NCBI RefSeq assembly: GCF_019392195.1
Contig: NZ_JAHXKI010000002.1
Location: forward strand, 1,922,001-1,986,000
Source: Marinobacter sp. F4206
Lineage (GTDB): Bacteria; Pseudomonadota; Gammaproteobacteria; Pseudomonadales; Oleiphilaceae
Length of the DNA: 64,000 nucleotides
Direction of reading: 5' to 3'
Position 1 is the first letter of the stretch; every line of letters begins with the position of its first letter. Both the position numbers and the translations under genes were made by a program. The notes beneath the pieces were generated by a model. It was not told the origin of the DNA. It searched no databases and saw only the letters and a program-made list of their open reading frames with translations. Below are positions 10,230-19,701 of the stretch, in pieces.

Positions 10230-10543
10230 GATTTCCAGGAGCTCCGGCAGAGTCGGGTGAGTCAGGGAGGTCGCGAACTGGCGGTCGTTATCCACGTGAA
10301 TCTCGTATACGGCGTCGTCATCCAGATCGAAATAGTTCGGACCGCCACAGGCATCCTGCGGGGGGCAGATAATTGGCAATAAGGGCCAGATAACCTCCGC
10401 GCCCGGATTCATAGCTGCGAAACATGTAAAAAATCGGTTCCATCCACTTCTGGGATTTCGGTGATGAAGGGTGCTTCCCGGTGGCTGGATGCATAGCCGT
10501 TGGTGGCACTCAGGCAACACCCGGTAATGGTCAGACCTCGCAT
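10230..10543 (-). pseudogene. Frameshifted, truncated DUF4331 gene
   Basis: From the ATG at 10543 the minus strand encodes a short signal-like N-terminus, then SHREAPFITEIPEVDGTDF. After one extra base in a six-A run (10428-10433, plus strand) it reads YMFRSYESGRGGYLALI. After one extra base in a six-G run (10360-10365) it reads GGPNYFDLDDDAVYEIH. Together these are the start of a DUF4331 secreted protein. About 15-30 further codons follow, and the bulk of the gene is missing. DUF4331 genes often sit beside ECF sigma/anti-sigma pairs in related bacteria (my recollection), and such a pair follows here on the opposite strand. Confidence 0.8.
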
Positions 10544-10598
10544 CCCGATGCCAGGTTGGAGCGTATGGGAACAGAAGCCAATAATAAGTGGAGATGTT

Positions 10599-11156
10599 AT
10601 GAATCCAGGCCAGACCGATCAGGAGGACCTGATGCGCTTACTGTTCTTGGTAGCGCGCCAGGACCGAAGGGCGTTCGAGCAGCTGTATGAGAAGATCGCG
10701 GCGCGCATGTTCGGATTGTGCGTGAAATTGGCAGGCCAGCGGGAGCTGGCGGAAGAAGCCCTGCAGGAGGCTTTCATCCAGATCTGGCATCATGCCGCTG
10801 AGTATCACGAGGGCCGTGGCACGCCCATGGGCTGGATGATGACCATTGCCCGTTACCGGACCCTGGACCTGATCCGGGCCCGGAAAGTCCGTCAGACGTC
10901 TGGCGATGATCACCTTGAGCACATTGAGGACCAGCGTGCCGGTCCCCTCGATGATTCTTTGCGAACCGCCGGCTCGGCCCAGCTGACGGGCTGTCTGGAG
11001 GAACTCACCGACGTTCAGCGGGATAGCATTCTGTTGTCGTACTACCGGGGATTCACCCACGAGGAACTGGCACAGGCCCTGAGCTCGCCGATTGGTACGG
11101 TGAAAAGCTGGATTCGGCGTGGTTTGCTGGCGTTGAAGAGGTGCCTGGAACAATGA
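10599..11156 (+). CDS. ECF-family RNA polymerase sigma factor (SigK/RskA-linked type)
   Basis: 185 aa from the ATG at 10599, which has GGAG five bases upstream; the longer frame overlaps the DUF4331 remnant and lacks sigma features. Region 2 is visible at about residues 25-95 (FEQLYEKIAARMFGLC, EEALQEAFIQIWHHA). Region 4 at about 130-180 contains SYYRGFTHEELAQAL and the helix-turn-helix GTVKSWIRRG. It should direct RNA polymerase to a small regulon when released by the anti-sigma factor encoded next, with which it shares a four-base ATGA overlap. Its usual target region may be the decayed locus just upstream. Confidence 0.93.
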   Translation: MNPGQTDQEDLMRLLFLVARQDRRAFEQLYEKIAARMFGLCVKLAGQRELAEEALQEAFIQIWHHAAEYHEGRGTPMGWMMTIARYRTLDLIRARKVRQTSGDDHLEHIEDQRAGPLDDSLRTAGSAQLTGCLEELTDVQRDSILLSYYRGFTHEELAQALSSPIGTVKSWIRRGLLALKRCLEQ

Positions 11157-11833
11157 AAAAGACACCGGAACGTATCGAAAGCCTGGCCGCCGAATATGTG
11201 CTGGGTTCATTGAAGGGGCAGGCCCGGGCCCGGTTCGAGCGCTGGATGATGGAATCGGCCCGGGTCCGGCAGGAAGTCTGGTTCTGGGAAGAAAAGCTGG
11301 GCCAGCTTTCCTCCGAAGTGCCGGCGGTGACCCCGCCCAGGTCCACCTGGCACGCCATTGAGCGCCGGCTCTGGCCGCACGCGGGCCGGAGCAATAAGGG
11401 ACTGAGCTGGCTGTGGCCGGGCTGGAGCCTGGCGGCAACGGCCGTCGCCGTTGTGCTGGCGTTATTGCTGGTACGGCAGCCTGGGCCCGCGCCCCAGTTG
11501 TCCGGCGCCATTGTCCAGGCCGATCTCAGCGATCCGCTCTGGCTGGTCAGCGAATCCGGGCAGGACAACTTGCTGAAATTGCGATCGGTCGCCGCCAGTG
11601 CCGCTGATGCGGGCAAGGACTACGAGTTGTGGATCGTGCCGGAGAACGGTCAGCCGCTCTCGCTCGGGGTGATTCCCGCCGGCGGCGTGCATCAGGTGAC
11701 ACTGACCGATCAGGCCCGGACGGCGCTGTCGCAGAGTCGGACGCTGGCGATCAGCCTGGAGCCCAGAGGCGGGTCTCCGACCGGGGCACCAACCGGCCCG
11801 ATTCTGCACGTGACCAAGCTCTACGAGCTCTGA
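11153..11833 (+). CDS. Anti-sigma-K factor RskA family membrane protein
   Basis: 226 aa from the ATG at 11153. An upstream GTG at 11141 is possible. The N-terminus has the anti-sigma pattern (LAAEYVLGSL, then RARFERWM). One membrane helix lies near residues 90-108, followed by a periplasmic RskA domain (about 120-226) containing YELWIVPENGQPLSLG. It should hold the ECF sigma factor at the membrane and release it on an envelope signal. It overlaps the sigma stop codon by four bases and ends seven bases from the convergent HDOD gene. Confidence 0.92.
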   Translation: MKKTPERIESLAAEYVLGSLKGQARARFERWMMESARVRQEVWFWEEKLGQLSSEVPAVTPPRSTWHAIERRLWPHAGRSNKGLSWLWPGWSLAATAVAVVLALLLVRQPGPAPQLSGAIVQADLSDPLWLVSESGQDNLLKLRSVAASAADAGKDYELWIVPENGQPLSLGVIPAGGVHQVTLTDQARTALSQSRTLAISLEPRGGSPTGAPTGPILHVTKLYEL

Positions 11834-11840
11834 CGCAGCC

Positions 11841-13298
11841 TTACTTGGCCGCGATCAGGGTCAGGCACAGCTGGGCGTTCTGGATGAAGTGTCCGAACGC
11901 TGACAGCTGTTGCTCGGACGGGGTGTATCCGCCGGCCGCATTGTCGGCATAGAACAGGCCCACCAGGCGGCCGTTGGCCCGGAGTGGACCCACCAGCGCC
12001 GGAACCCGGCCAAGCCAGCGGTCATCGCCGGTTTGGCCGACATCCGCGTCAGGCCGGTAGATAAAACAGCCGTCGTCAGGCAGCAGCCTGCCCAGTGGGC
12101 CAGAACCGTCCCTCGGGATGGTAAGCTGGTCGCGCCAGTCATCGGTTCCGCGCCCGCTCAGTTTCCGTGGCACCAGTTCCCGCCCACTGCGATCGCCCAT
12201 TAGCAGTGCCACCCGCTGCATGCCGATGGCCCGATGAATGCCTTCAATCACCAGTTGGCAGACTTCGTTGATGTCCGGCCTTTCGGCCAGGCTCTCGGTC
12301 AGGTCACGTAGAATCTGGAGTTGCAGCTCCGCATCCATGTCGGGTGCCTTCGCCGCCGCCTTTTCGCCGTCCTGCTGGTTGCCGGGCATCAGTGCCGTGA
12401 CTTGAGGGATGCCCAGGGAGACAGCGACGCGGGCCGCCTCGGTGGCATTGACCTTGATCTGGTCACGAACCGTTGCCGGGTTTTCGCCGATGTCGTCACC
12501 CAGCTTTTCCAGCACCCTGTCCATGTCGGCGCCACGCCAGCCCTGCTCGGACAGTCGCGCCATTTCCACCGAATGCCGTACCAGGCTGGCATTGGGGGAA
12601 TTGGCCTGCCCGGGCGCCACCACGTCCTTGATGAACGGCCCGAGTGACCAGGCCTCCACCAGACCCCGGGTAATCTCGGTAAAGGTCGTGTGCAGCACGG
12701 CCTTCTGGGCGTCTACCGACGGCTCTTCCAGGCGCAACCGCTGTTCCAGTTCGGTGGCCTGTTCGGTCTCGCACGACCAGAACGCGAGCTCCCCGATGTT
12801 CATCAGCAGGGCCCCGATAAAGACTTCTTCCAGCGCCGTTTCATTCCGTTTCGGCATCAGGCAGCGGGCCTGAACCGCGGCGTGGATGGCCCGGGCCAGA
12901 CATCGCAACAGGTGCGGCCGGTCATTGCGCTGCAACAGAGCGTCCACGATCAGGGAGGAGATGGCCATGGATTTCACGGCATCAAAGCCGATCAGGGTGA
13001 TGGCCCGGCTGACGGTGCTGACCTGGGTGCGGGTCTGGTTATAGAACACCGTGTTGGACAGTCGCAGCACCTGGGAGGTGAGCTGGGCATCGTTGAGAAT
13101 CACGTTGGCCAGTTCGTTCACGGTGCTGTTGCGGCTGTCGGTCAGCTCGTTGATGCGCCGGAGGGTGTTGGCCAGTACCGGCAGTTCGACTTTGCTCAGG
13201 TAGGTGATCCAGGCCTGGGTCGAGGTCATCCGGGACGGGCTCGTATCGTTTTCGGTGGTCACTTGGGTGGCCTCAGGGCAGCGCGCTTCTGGGAGCAT
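11841..13298 (-). CDS. HDOD domain protein with C-terminal GAF domain
   Basis: 485 aa. Residues about 30-225 form an HDOD domain (LPVLANTLRRINEL, ILNDAQLTSQVLRLSN, then ALLMNIGELAFW), a signalling relative of HD hydrolases that lacks catalytic metal ligands. Residues about 325-480 resemble a GAF domain (IHRAIGMQRVALL). Such proteins tie ligand sensing to motility, c-di-GMP or stress networks, but the role here is unknown. The start is uncertain because no strong SD precedes either candidate Met (residues 1 and 24). Confidence 0.85.
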   Translation of the reverse strand: MLPEARCPEATQVTTENDTSPSRMTSTQAWITYLSKVELPVLANTLRRINELTDSRNSTVNELANVILNDAQLTSQVLRLSNTVFYNQTRTQVSTVSRAITLIGFDAVKSMAISSLIVDALLQRNDRPHLLRCLARAIHAAVQARCLMPKRNETALEEVFIGALLMNIGELAFWSCETEQATELEQRLRLEEPSVDAQKAVLHTTFTEITRGLVEAWSLGPFIKDVVAPGQANSPNASLVRHSVEMARLSEQGWRGADMDRVLEKLGDDIGENPATVRDQIKVNATEAARVAVSLGIPQVTALMPGNQQDGEKAAAKAPDMDAELQLQILRDLTESLAERPDINEVCQLVIEGIHRAIGMQRVALLMGDRSGRELVPRKLSGRGTDDWRDQLTIPRDGSGPLGRLLPDDGCFIYRPDADVGQTGDDRWLGRVPALVGPLRANGRLVGLFYADNAAGGYTPSEQQLSAFGHFIQNAQLCLTLIAAK

Positions 13299-13422
13299 GG
13301 ACGTTAGTGTTCAGGGCCCAGTTTAGTGCACTGTCCGATACGGTGTCAGGTAACCGTTTGTGTAAGGGCAACTACCCACGGGTATCGGCACCTGCGGATT
13401 CGGGTTTGCCAGGGGAATCGGC

Positions 13423-13428
13423 TATAAT
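13423..13428 (+). promoter_or_regulatory. -10 element of the metNIQ promoter
   Basis: A perfect TATAAT lies 36 bases before the metN GTG start. No convincing -35 box is visible at the normal distance, so the promoter may depend on an activator. I do not see a clear MetJ box or a SAM riboswitch in the 165-base gap. Confidence 0.5.
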
Positions 13429-13463
13429 CGCCGGTTTTAACGCTGCACCCACAAGGCGCTAAC

Positions 13464-14471
13464 GTGATTGTATTTGACCAGGTACAGAAGTCGTATCAGG
13501 TAGGTGGCCGGGCGATCCCCGCGCTGCACCCCACCGATATGACCATTGAAACCGGCGAGGTGTTCGGCATCGTCGGCCATTCCGGCGCAGGTAAATCCAC
13601 GCTGGTGCGTCTGATCAACCTGCTGGAACCGCCCACTGGCGGCCGGATTCTGATCGACGACGAAAACATCACCCATTACAACGCCGCCGAGTTGCGGGCC
13701 TTCCGGCGCAAGGTCGGGATGATCTTCCAGCACTTCAATCTGCTGTCGTCCAAGACCGTGGCGGACAACATCGCCTTTCCCATGAAACTGGCGGGGATTT
13801 ACTCCAAATCCGAGATCCGTAACCGGGTACAGGAGCTACTGGCGCGGGTCAGCCTGACCGATCACGCCAACAAGTACCCGTCCCAGCTGTCCGGCGGCCA
13901 GAAACAGCGGGTGGGGATTGCCCGGGCCTTGGCATGTCGGCCCACCATTCTGCTGTGCGACGAGGCCACCAGCGCCCTGGATCCGCAAACCACCCAGTCG
14001 GTGCTGAAACTGCTGGCGGATATCAACCGTGAGCTGGGCCTGACCATTGTGCTGATCACTCACGAGATGGATGTGGTTCGCCGGGTCTGCGACCGGGTGG
14101 CGGTGATGGACGCCGGCGAGGTGGTTGAAATGGGGCCGGTCAGTGAGGTGTTCCTGCACCCCAAGCATCCGACCACCCGGGACTTCGTGTTCGAGAGCGA
14201 GAGCATTGACCGGGACGAGCTGCAGGAAGATCTGAGCAAGGCCGACGGCCGTATCCTGCGGCTGACGTTCAAAGGTGAATCCACCTACAAACCATTGCTG
14301 GGCAGCGTCGCCCGGGAGTCCGGCGTGGATTTCAGCATCCTGTCGGGCCGCATCGATCACATCAAGGATACCCCCTACGGCCAGCTGACCCTGTCGCTGG
14401 TCGGGGGTGATCTGGAGGTGGCCATGGGCGCTCTCGAGGCCGCCGACGTTCACGTGGAGGTGCTGCGCTGA
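13464..14471 (+). CDS. metN: Methionine ABC transporter ATP-binding protein MetN
   Basis: 335 aa from a GTG start with AAGG seven bases upstream. It has a Walker A (GHSGAGKST, near residue 38), an ABC signature LSGGQKQR and a Walker B ending in CDEATSALD. The C-terminal NIL domain (about 255-335) is the methionine-binding regulatory domain specific to MetN; in known homologues it gives trans-inhibition by internal methionine. It powers high-affinity D/L-methionine uptake through MetI. The stop codon overlaps the metI ATG by one base. Confidence 0.95.
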   Translation: MIVFDQVQKSYQVGGRAIPALHPTDMTIETGEVFGIVGHSGAGKSTLVRLINLLEPPTGGRILIDDENITHYNAAELRAFRRKVGMIFQHFNLLSSKTVADNIAFPMKLAGIYSKSEIRNRVQELLARVSLTDHANKYPSQLSGGQKQRVGIARALACRPTILLCDEATSALDPQTTQSVLKLLADINRELGLTIVLITHEMDVVRRVCDRVAVMDAGEVVEMGPVSEVFLHPKHPTTRDFVFESESIDRDELQEDLSKADGRILRLTFKGESTYKPLLGSVARESGVDFSILSGRIDHIKDTPYGQLTLSLVGGDLEVAMGALEAADVHVEVLR

Positions 14472-15148
14472 TGGAAGCCTTGATGGATGGATTGCTGAGC
14501 AACGTAGACTGGAGCGAAATTGGCTGGGCCAGCTGGGATACCCTGGTGATGGTGGGCATGTCCCTGCTGTTCAGCGTACTGATCGGCCTGCCCGTTGGTG
14601 TGCTGCTGTTCCTTTTCGGCAAGCGCCAGTTACTGGAACAGCCGGTGGCCTACGCCGTGTTGTCGTTTGTGGTGAACGTGCTGCGGTCGGTGCCCTTTAT
14701 CATCCTGCTGATCGTGATGATTCCGTTCACGGTGATGCTGATCGGCACCTCCCTGGGGGTGGCGGGTGCCATTCCACCGCTGGTGGCAGGCGGTGCGCCG
14801 TTCTTCGCCCGGCTGGTGGAAACCTCGTTGCGGGAAGTGGATCGCGGCATCATTGAAGCGACTCAGGCCATGGGCGCGAGCGTCAAGCAGATCATTTTCG
14901 GCGCTCTGCTGCCCGAGGCGCTGCCCGGCATCATTGCCGGGATCACCGTTACCGCGATCACCCTGGTGTCCTACGCCGCCATGTCCGGCGTTATCGGTGG
15001 CGGTGGCCTGGGTGATCTGGCCATTCGCTTCGGATATCAACGATTCCAGACCGATGTCATGGTTATTACCGTGGCGTTGTTGGTGATTTTCGTTCAGGTG
15101 CTGCAGATGGTCGGTGACCGTCTGGTGCTGTATTTCAGCCGTAAATAA
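14471..15148 (+). CDS. metI: Methionine ABC transporter permease MetI
   Basis: 225 aa with five hydrophobic segments. It contains the binding-protein-dependent permease motif near EATQAMGASVKQIIFGALLPEALPG (about residues 133-157), which contacts the ATPase. It forms the inner-membrane pore for methionine and is translationally coupled to metN (TGATG). A Met at residue 5 is an alternative start. It is followed after 20 bases by metQ with a good SD. Confidence 0.95.
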   Translation: MEALMDGLLSNVDWSEIGWASWDTLVMVGMSLLFSVLIGLPVGVLLFLFGKRQLLEQPVAYAVLSFVVNVLRSVPFIILLIVMIPFTVMLIGTSLGVAGAIPPLVAGGAPFFARLVETSLREVDRGIIEATQAMGASVKQIIFGALLPEALPGIIAGITVTAITLVSYAAMSGVIGGGGLGDLAIRFGYQRFQTDVMVITVALLVIFVQVLQMVGDRLVLYFSRK

Positions 15149-15168
15149 TTCAAACAGGAGAACGTAGA

Positions 15169-15957
15169 ATGAATCTCAAGAAATCCCTGGTGGCGCTGGC
15201 TGCCGCTGCAACCGTTTCTGCCGCTGCAACCGTTTCTGCGGAGGAGCTGTCGGTGGCGGCGACGCCGGTTCCCCACGCCGAAATCCTGGAGTTTGTGAAG
15301 CCGACCCTGGCGGAGCAGGGTGTGGAGCTTGATGTGAAGGTCTTTACCGACTATGTCCAGCCGAACATCCAGGTGGACCAGAAGCGGATGGACGCCAACT
15401 TTTTCCAGCACAAGCCCTACCTGGATGAGTTCAATGCCGGACGCGGCACCGATCTGGTGACGGTAACCGGGGTTCATGTTGAGCCGTTCGGCGCCTACTC
15501 CAGCAAGATCAATTCCCTCGAGGCACTGGAAGACGGTGCGGTCGTCGCGATTCCGAACGACCCCACCAACGGCGGTCGCGCCCTGCTGCTGCTCCAGAAA
15601 GCCGGCCTGATCACGCTCAAGGATGCCAGCAAGATCACGGCAACACCCCGTGACATTGCCGAGAATCCGAAGGGCCTGGACTTCAAGGAACTGGAAGCGG
15701 CGACCCTGCCCCGGATTCTGAACCAGGTCGACATTGCGCTGATCAACACCAACTACGCGCTGGAGGCCGGTCTGAACCCGACCGAAGATGCGCTGGTGAT
15801 TGAGGGCTCCGATTCTCCCTATGTGAACATCCTGGTTGCGCGTCCGGACAACAAGGACAGCGAGGCCATGCAGAAGCTGTCTGACGCTTTGACGTCCGAC
15901 GCGGTCAGGGCGTTCATCAAGGAGAATTATGAGGGCGCCGTGGTTCCGGCGTTCTGA
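15169..15957 (+). CDS. metQ: Methionine-binding protein MetQ (NlpA family)
   Basis: 262 aa. It has a signal peptide and then the NlpA/MetQ fold (TPVPHAEILEFVKP, TVTGVHVEPFGAYS, VAIPNDPTNGGRALLLLQ). It delivers methionine to MetNI. There is no lipobox cysteine, so unlike E. coli MetQ it should be a soluble periplasmic protein. The signal peptide contains an exact 18-base tandem duplication. An SD (AGGAG) precedes the ATG, and a strong bidirectional terminator follows. Confidence 0.95.
   Translation: MNLKKSLVALAAAATVSAAATVSAEELSVAATPVPHAEILEFVKPTLAEQGVELDVKVFTDYVQPNIQVDQKRMDANFFQHKPYLDEFNAGRGTDLVTVTGVHVEPFGAYSSKINSLEALEDGAVVAIPNDPTNGGRALLLLQKAGLITLKDASKITATPRDIAENPKGLDFKELEAATLPRILNQVDIALINTNYALEAGLNPTEDALVIEGSDSPYVNILVARPDNKDSEAMQKLSDALTSDAVRAFIKENYEGAVVPAF
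15202..15237 (+). repeat. 18-base tandem duplication in the metQ signal peptide
   Basis: Two exact adjacent copies (15202-15219 and 15220-15237) encode the six residues AAATVS twice just before the signal cleavage region. The frame is preserved. Confidence 0.95.
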
Positions 15958-15991
15958 GCAGGGCCGGCCCATGGGGCCGGACGGAAGGATT

Positions 15992-16027
15992 AAAAAAGGC
16001 CGGGCAGCTCAGCTGCCCGGCCTTTTT
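15992..16027. terminator. Bidirectional rho-independent terminator between metQ and peroxiredoxin
   Basis: The stem GGCCGGGCAGCT / AGCTGCCCGGCC is flanked by six A on the left and six T on the right. It can end metNIQ transcripts on the plus strand and the convergent peroxiredoxin transcript on the minus strand. Confidence 0.92.
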
Positions 16028-16051
16028 TGTGGGCTGGATTGGCGCCGGTGA

Positions 16052-16705
16052 TCAGTCGCCGCTCCAGTTGGATTTCGGATCCGGGGTCATCCGGAGGTAG
16101 GACTTAACCGCCTTATACCCCTGCGGGAAACGTTTCTTGATCTCGTCCTCATCCTGCAGGGACGGAACAATCACCACATCACCCCCGCGCTCCCAGTTAC
16201 CGGGCGTCGCGACCTTGTGGTCGTCAGTAAGCTGCAGGGAATCGACAACCCGCAGGACCTCGTTGAAGTTCCGCCCGGTGCTGGCCGGGTAAGTGATGAT
16301 CAGACGCACCTTCTTGTTCGGGTCGATCACGAACAGGGAGCGAACGGTGAGGCTGCTGTCGGCATTGGGATGGATCATGTCGTACAGTTCAGACACTTTC
16401 CGATCCTGATCCGCGATGATCGGGAAATTGACCGAGCAACCCTGGGTCTCGTTAATGTCCCTGATCCATTCCTTATGGGAGTCGACCGGATCCACGCTCA
16501 GGGCAAGGGCCTTGACGTTGCGTTTGGCGAATTCATCCTTGAGTTTGGCGGTCAGGCCCAGCTCAGTGGTGCACACCGGAGTGAAATCGGCCGGGTGCGA
16601 AAACAGAATGCCCCAGCTATCGCCAAGCCAGTCGTAGAACGAGATTCGGCCTTCACTCGAATCCTGCTCGAAATCCGGTGCGGTATCTCCAAGACGTAAA
16701 CTCAT
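16052..16705 (-). CDS. 1-Cys peroxiredoxin (Prx6/AhpC-TSA family)
   Basis: 217 aa, the normal length for the Prx6 group. The peroxidatic Cys is residue 45 in the motif HPADFTPVCTTE. The C-terminal extension with PSGNWERGGD-like sequence (here TPGNWERGGDVVIVP) is typical of Prx6 enzymes, which reduce hydrogen peroxide and organic hydroperoxides using external thiols. It should act in the cytoplasm. An excellent SD (AAGGAGAG) precedes the ATG. It converges on metQ across a shared terminator and appears monocistronic. Confidence 0.93.
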   Translation of the reverse strand: MSLRLGDTAPDFEQDSSEGRISFYDWLGDSWGILFSHPADFTPVCTTELGLTAKLKDEFAKRNVKALALSVDPVDSHKEWIRDINETQGCSVNFPIIADQDRKVSELYDMIHPNADSSLTVRSLFVIDPNKKVRLIITYPASTGRNFNEVLRVVDSLQLTDDHKVATPGNWERGGDVVIVPSLQDEDEIKKRFPQGYKAVKSYLRMTPDPKSNWSGD

Positions 16706-16823
16706 AAGCTACTCTCCTTTTCCTGCAACGTTCGGCAGTTATCATTGGCCGGCGGTGGGTGCGCCGGCACGTTTCCTCAGTCTATACAACAAACGTGGGT
16801 TGTGTCGGACCGGAAAACAAGGG

Positions 16824-18188
16824 CTAGGTGTTGCCCGCGGTTTTTTGCCGGTCAAAGTGTTCCCGGGTCAACTTGAACACCACCGGGCTGAGCAACAGCA
16901 GGGCGATCAGGTTGGGCAATGCCATCATCGCATTCAGGGTGTCGGCCACCAGCCAGACAAAACCCAGGTTCAGGGTTGCGCCGACCGGAATCGCAAGGAT
17001 CCAGACCACACGGTAGGGCACAATGGCCTTCACGCCGAACAGGAACTCGATGCAGCGCTCGCCGTAGAACGACCAGCCCAGGATGGTGGTGAAGGCGAAC
17101 ACCGCCAGGGCAATAGCGACCAGGTAATTGCCGACACCGGGCAGGGCCTCGGCAAAGGCCATGGAAGTCAGTTCGGCTCCAGAAACCCCGGATGTCCAGG
17201 TGCCAGAGGTGATGATTACCAGCCCGGTGATGGTGCAGATGATGATGGTGTCGATAAAGGTGCCCAGCATCGCCACCATGCCCTGGTTGATCGGGTTTTT
17301 GGTCTGGGCGGCGGCGTGGGCGATGGGCGCTGACCCGAGGCCGGCCTCGTTGGAGAAAATGCCCCGGGCGACCCCGAAACGAATGGCGGCCCAGACGGCC
17401 GCTCCGGCAAAACCACCCTCGGCAGCAATCGGGCTGAAGGCATGCTCGAACACCAGCCCCAGGGCGGCCGGAATTTCGGCCGCGTTGACGGCCAGAACCA
17501 CCAGCCCGGCGGCCAGATAGGAAATGGCCATCAGTGGTACCAGAGCACTGGCAACGTGGCCGATCCGGCGGATACCGCCGATCAGTACAGCACCAACAAG
17601 TACCATCAGGGTCAGGCCGGTGGCCCAGTGCGGTACCTCGAAACTGGCTTCCATCACGTCCGCGACGGAGTTCGCCTGCACGGTGTTGCCGATACCGAAA
17701 GCCGCAACGGCGGCAAACACGGCAAACAGGACGCCCAGCCAGGCCCATTTACTGCCCAGGCCGTTGCGGATGTAGTACATCGGACCACCGACGTGATCGC
17801 CACGCTCATCCACTTCCCGGAAACGCACCGCCAGCACGGCCTCCGAGTATTTCGTCGCCATCCCGACCAGAGCGGTCAACCACATCCACAGCAGGGCACC
17901 GGGTCCACCCAGGAACACGGCGGTGGCCACGCCGGCAATGTTGCCGGTGCCCACCGTCGCCGAGAGGGCCGTCATCAGTGCCTGGAACGGGGGTATCTCA
18001 CCGGCGGACTCGGCGTCGGCAGCCTTGCGGCCCTGCCACATCAACCGGAAACCGGCACCCAGTTTCAGAATTGGCATCAGCCGGAGCCCCAGACTGAGAA
18101 ACAGTCCGACCCCGAGAATGAGAACCAGCATGGGTGGCCCCCACACCAGTGAATTGATCTGTCCGACGAATGATGAAATGGCTTCCAT
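16824..18188 (-). CDS. Sodium:alanine/glycine symporter (AGCS family)
   Basis: 454 aa with about eleven membrane segments. Family landmarks include LSATVGTGNIAGVATAV near residue 95 and SNEAGLGSAPIAHAAA near residue 270. It imports D/L-alanine or glycine with sodium across the inner membrane. The ATG has GGGAGA upstream, and the gene stands alone, divergent from a CBS-domain gene. Na+ coupling fits a marine host. Confidence 0.93.
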   Translation of the reverse strand: MEAISSFVGQINSLVWGPPMLVLILGVGLFLSLGLRLMPILKLGAGFRLMWQGRKAADAESAGEIPPFQALMTALSATVGTGNIAGVATAVFLGGPGALLWMWLTALVGMATKYSEAVLAVRFREVDERGDHVGGPMYYIRNGLGSKWAWLGVLFAVFAAVAAFGIGNTVQANSVADVMEASFEVPHWATGLTLMVLVGAVLIGGIRRIGHVASALVPLMAISYLAAGLVVLAVNAAEIPAALGLVFEHAFSPIAAEGGFAGAAVWAAIRFGVARGIFSNEAGLGSAPIAHAAAQTKNPINQGMVAMLGTFIDTIIICTITGLVIITSGTWTSGVSGAELTSMAFAEALPGVGNYLVAIALAVFAFTTILGWSFYGERCIEFLFGVKAIVPYRVVWILAIPVGATLNLGFVWLVADTLNAMMALPNLIALLLLSPVVFKLTREHFDRQKTAGNT

Positions 18189-18376
18189 GGGGATCTCCCG
18201 TAGTGAGCAGTTGGAGCCCTTTTGGGGCGTAACCGTATGAGTCTAAGCAATTATTTTGATCTGTAAACGGTTCACCGCGTTTTCTGTTTTCCTTTCTGTG
18301 GTGCATTGCCTATGGTTATAGACAGAGGTTCCGTTTGGGGCCAGCGCAACCGGATTTAGCGGGAGGAGGCCTGCCC

Positions 18377-18808
18377 ATGCGCTCATTGAAAGTCTCTGAT
18401 GTCATGTCGAACCACATTGAGCCCATTCGATGTGGTACGCCGTTGACCCGTGTGGTGAAGTCATTGCTGCAGAATCACGTCACCGGGTTGCCCGTTGTCG
18501 ATGATCAGCGCCGCGTTCTGGGCTTTGTGTCGGAGCAGGATTGCATTCATGCCCTGCTGGTCAGCAGTTACCATTGCGAGGGCGATCCCATCGTGGACGA
18601 TGTGATGTTTCGGGAACCGGTGACGATTTCGCCGGAGATGGCGGTGGTGGACCTCGCCCAGAATCTCGGGGCAAGCAAACCCAAAGTGTATCCGGTCGTT
18701 GACCATGGAAAACTGATTGGCATTGTTACACGCACTGCCATCCTGGCCGAACTGGCCCGGGCCGGCTGCGGGATTGAGTTGCCAAAATACGCCAACGCCG
18801 ACGACTGA
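18377..18808 (+). CDS. Tandem CBS-domain protein
   Basis: 143 aa from the ATG at 18377, chosen for the GGAGG nine bases upstream; an in-frame extension to 18335 has no such site. Two CBS modules (about 1-60 and 70-130) are visible ([38 protein letters not shown]). Stand-alone CBS pairs usually sense adenine nucleotides and regulate a partner, which is not evident here. It lies 29 bases upstream of the S-formylglutathione hydrolase gene and may be co-transcribed with it. Confidence 0.85.
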   Translation: MRSLKVSDVMSNHIEPIRCGTPLTRVVKSLLQNHVTGLPVVDDQRRVLGFVSEQDCIHALLVSSYHCEGDPIVDDVMFREPVTISPEMAVVDLAQNLGASKPKVYPVVDHGKLIGIVTRTAILAELARAGCGIELPKYANADD

Positions 18809-18837
18809 GACCACCCTTTTCCCAAGGCGAGGATGTT

Positions 18838-19683
18838 ATGGAACTCCTATCCACAAACCTGTGTTTCGACGGCGAGCACCGACGGTACCGGCACCACTCC
18901 GCGACTCTGGAGTGCGATATGGAATTTGCCGTCTTTCTTCCCTCGGGGGCCGTGGCCAGGCAGCCGCGCAAAGTACCGGTGTTGTACTGGTTGTCGGGGC
19001 TGACGTGCACCGACCAGAACTTCATGCAGAAAGCCGGGGCCATGAAGCGGGCGGCGGAGCTGGGCCTGGCCATTGTCTGTCCGGACACCAGCCCCCGGGG
19101 CCTGGGCCTTCCGGGTGAAGATGACGAATACGATTTCGGGACCGGCGCCGGGTTCTACATCAATGCCACCCAGCAACCCTGGGCTCCGCATTACCGGATG
19201 TACGATTATGTGGTGAAAGAGTTGCCGCAGCTGGTTGAGAGCGAACTGCCGTTGACCGATCAGCGTTCGGTGAGCGGTCATTCGATGGGGGGGCATGGCG
19301 CCCTCATCGCCGCGCTGAAAAATCCGGGTCGCTATGCCTCGGTGTCAGCCTTCGCCCCGATTGCCAACCCGACCGAGTGCCCCTGGGGCCAGAAAGCGTT
19401 CACGGGTTATCTGGGAGAGGATGTCCGGGCCTGGGAGGAATGGGACGCCACGCTATTGATTCCGACCGCGCGGGAACGGTTGCCCCTGCTGATTGACCAG
19501 GGCACAGCCGATGAATTCCTCGACACCCAACTGAATCCGGATGCCCTGGCGGAGGCCTGCGAGACCTTCCACCACCACATTAACCTGCGCATGCACCGGG
19601 GCTATGACCACAGTTATTTCTTTATCGCCTCATTTATTGACGATCACCTCGTGTACCACGCCCAGGCACTCGGGCTTCGCTGA
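18838..19683 (+). CDS. fghA: S-formylglutathione hydrolase
   Basis: 281 aa, normal for the family. The esterase-D pattern is clear: [14 protein letters not shown] with the oxyanion region, nucleophile Ser near 149 in GHSMGGHG, an Asp in [11 protein letters not shown] and a His in RGYDHSYFF. It completes glutathione-dependent formaldehyde detoxification by splitting S-formylglutathione to formate and glutathione. The usual partner, S-(hydroxymethyl)glutathione dehydrogenase, is not adjacent and must be elsewhere. Confidence 0.94.
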   Translation: MELLSTNLCFDGEHRRYRHHSATLECDMEFAVFLPSGAVARQPRKVPVLYWLSGLTCTDQNFMQKAGAMKRAAELGLAIVCPDTSPRGLGLPGEDDEYDFGTGAGFYINATQQPWAPHYRMYDYVVKELPQLVESELPLTDQRSVSGHSMGGHGALIAALKNPGRYASVSAFAPIANPTECPWGQKAFTGYLGEDVRAWEEWDATLLIPTARERLPLLIDQGTADEFLDTQLNPDALAEACETFHHHINLRMHRGYDHSYFFIASFIDDHLVYHAQALGLR

Positions 19684-19701
19684 GCGGGGCCCGGTCCGGG
19701 C

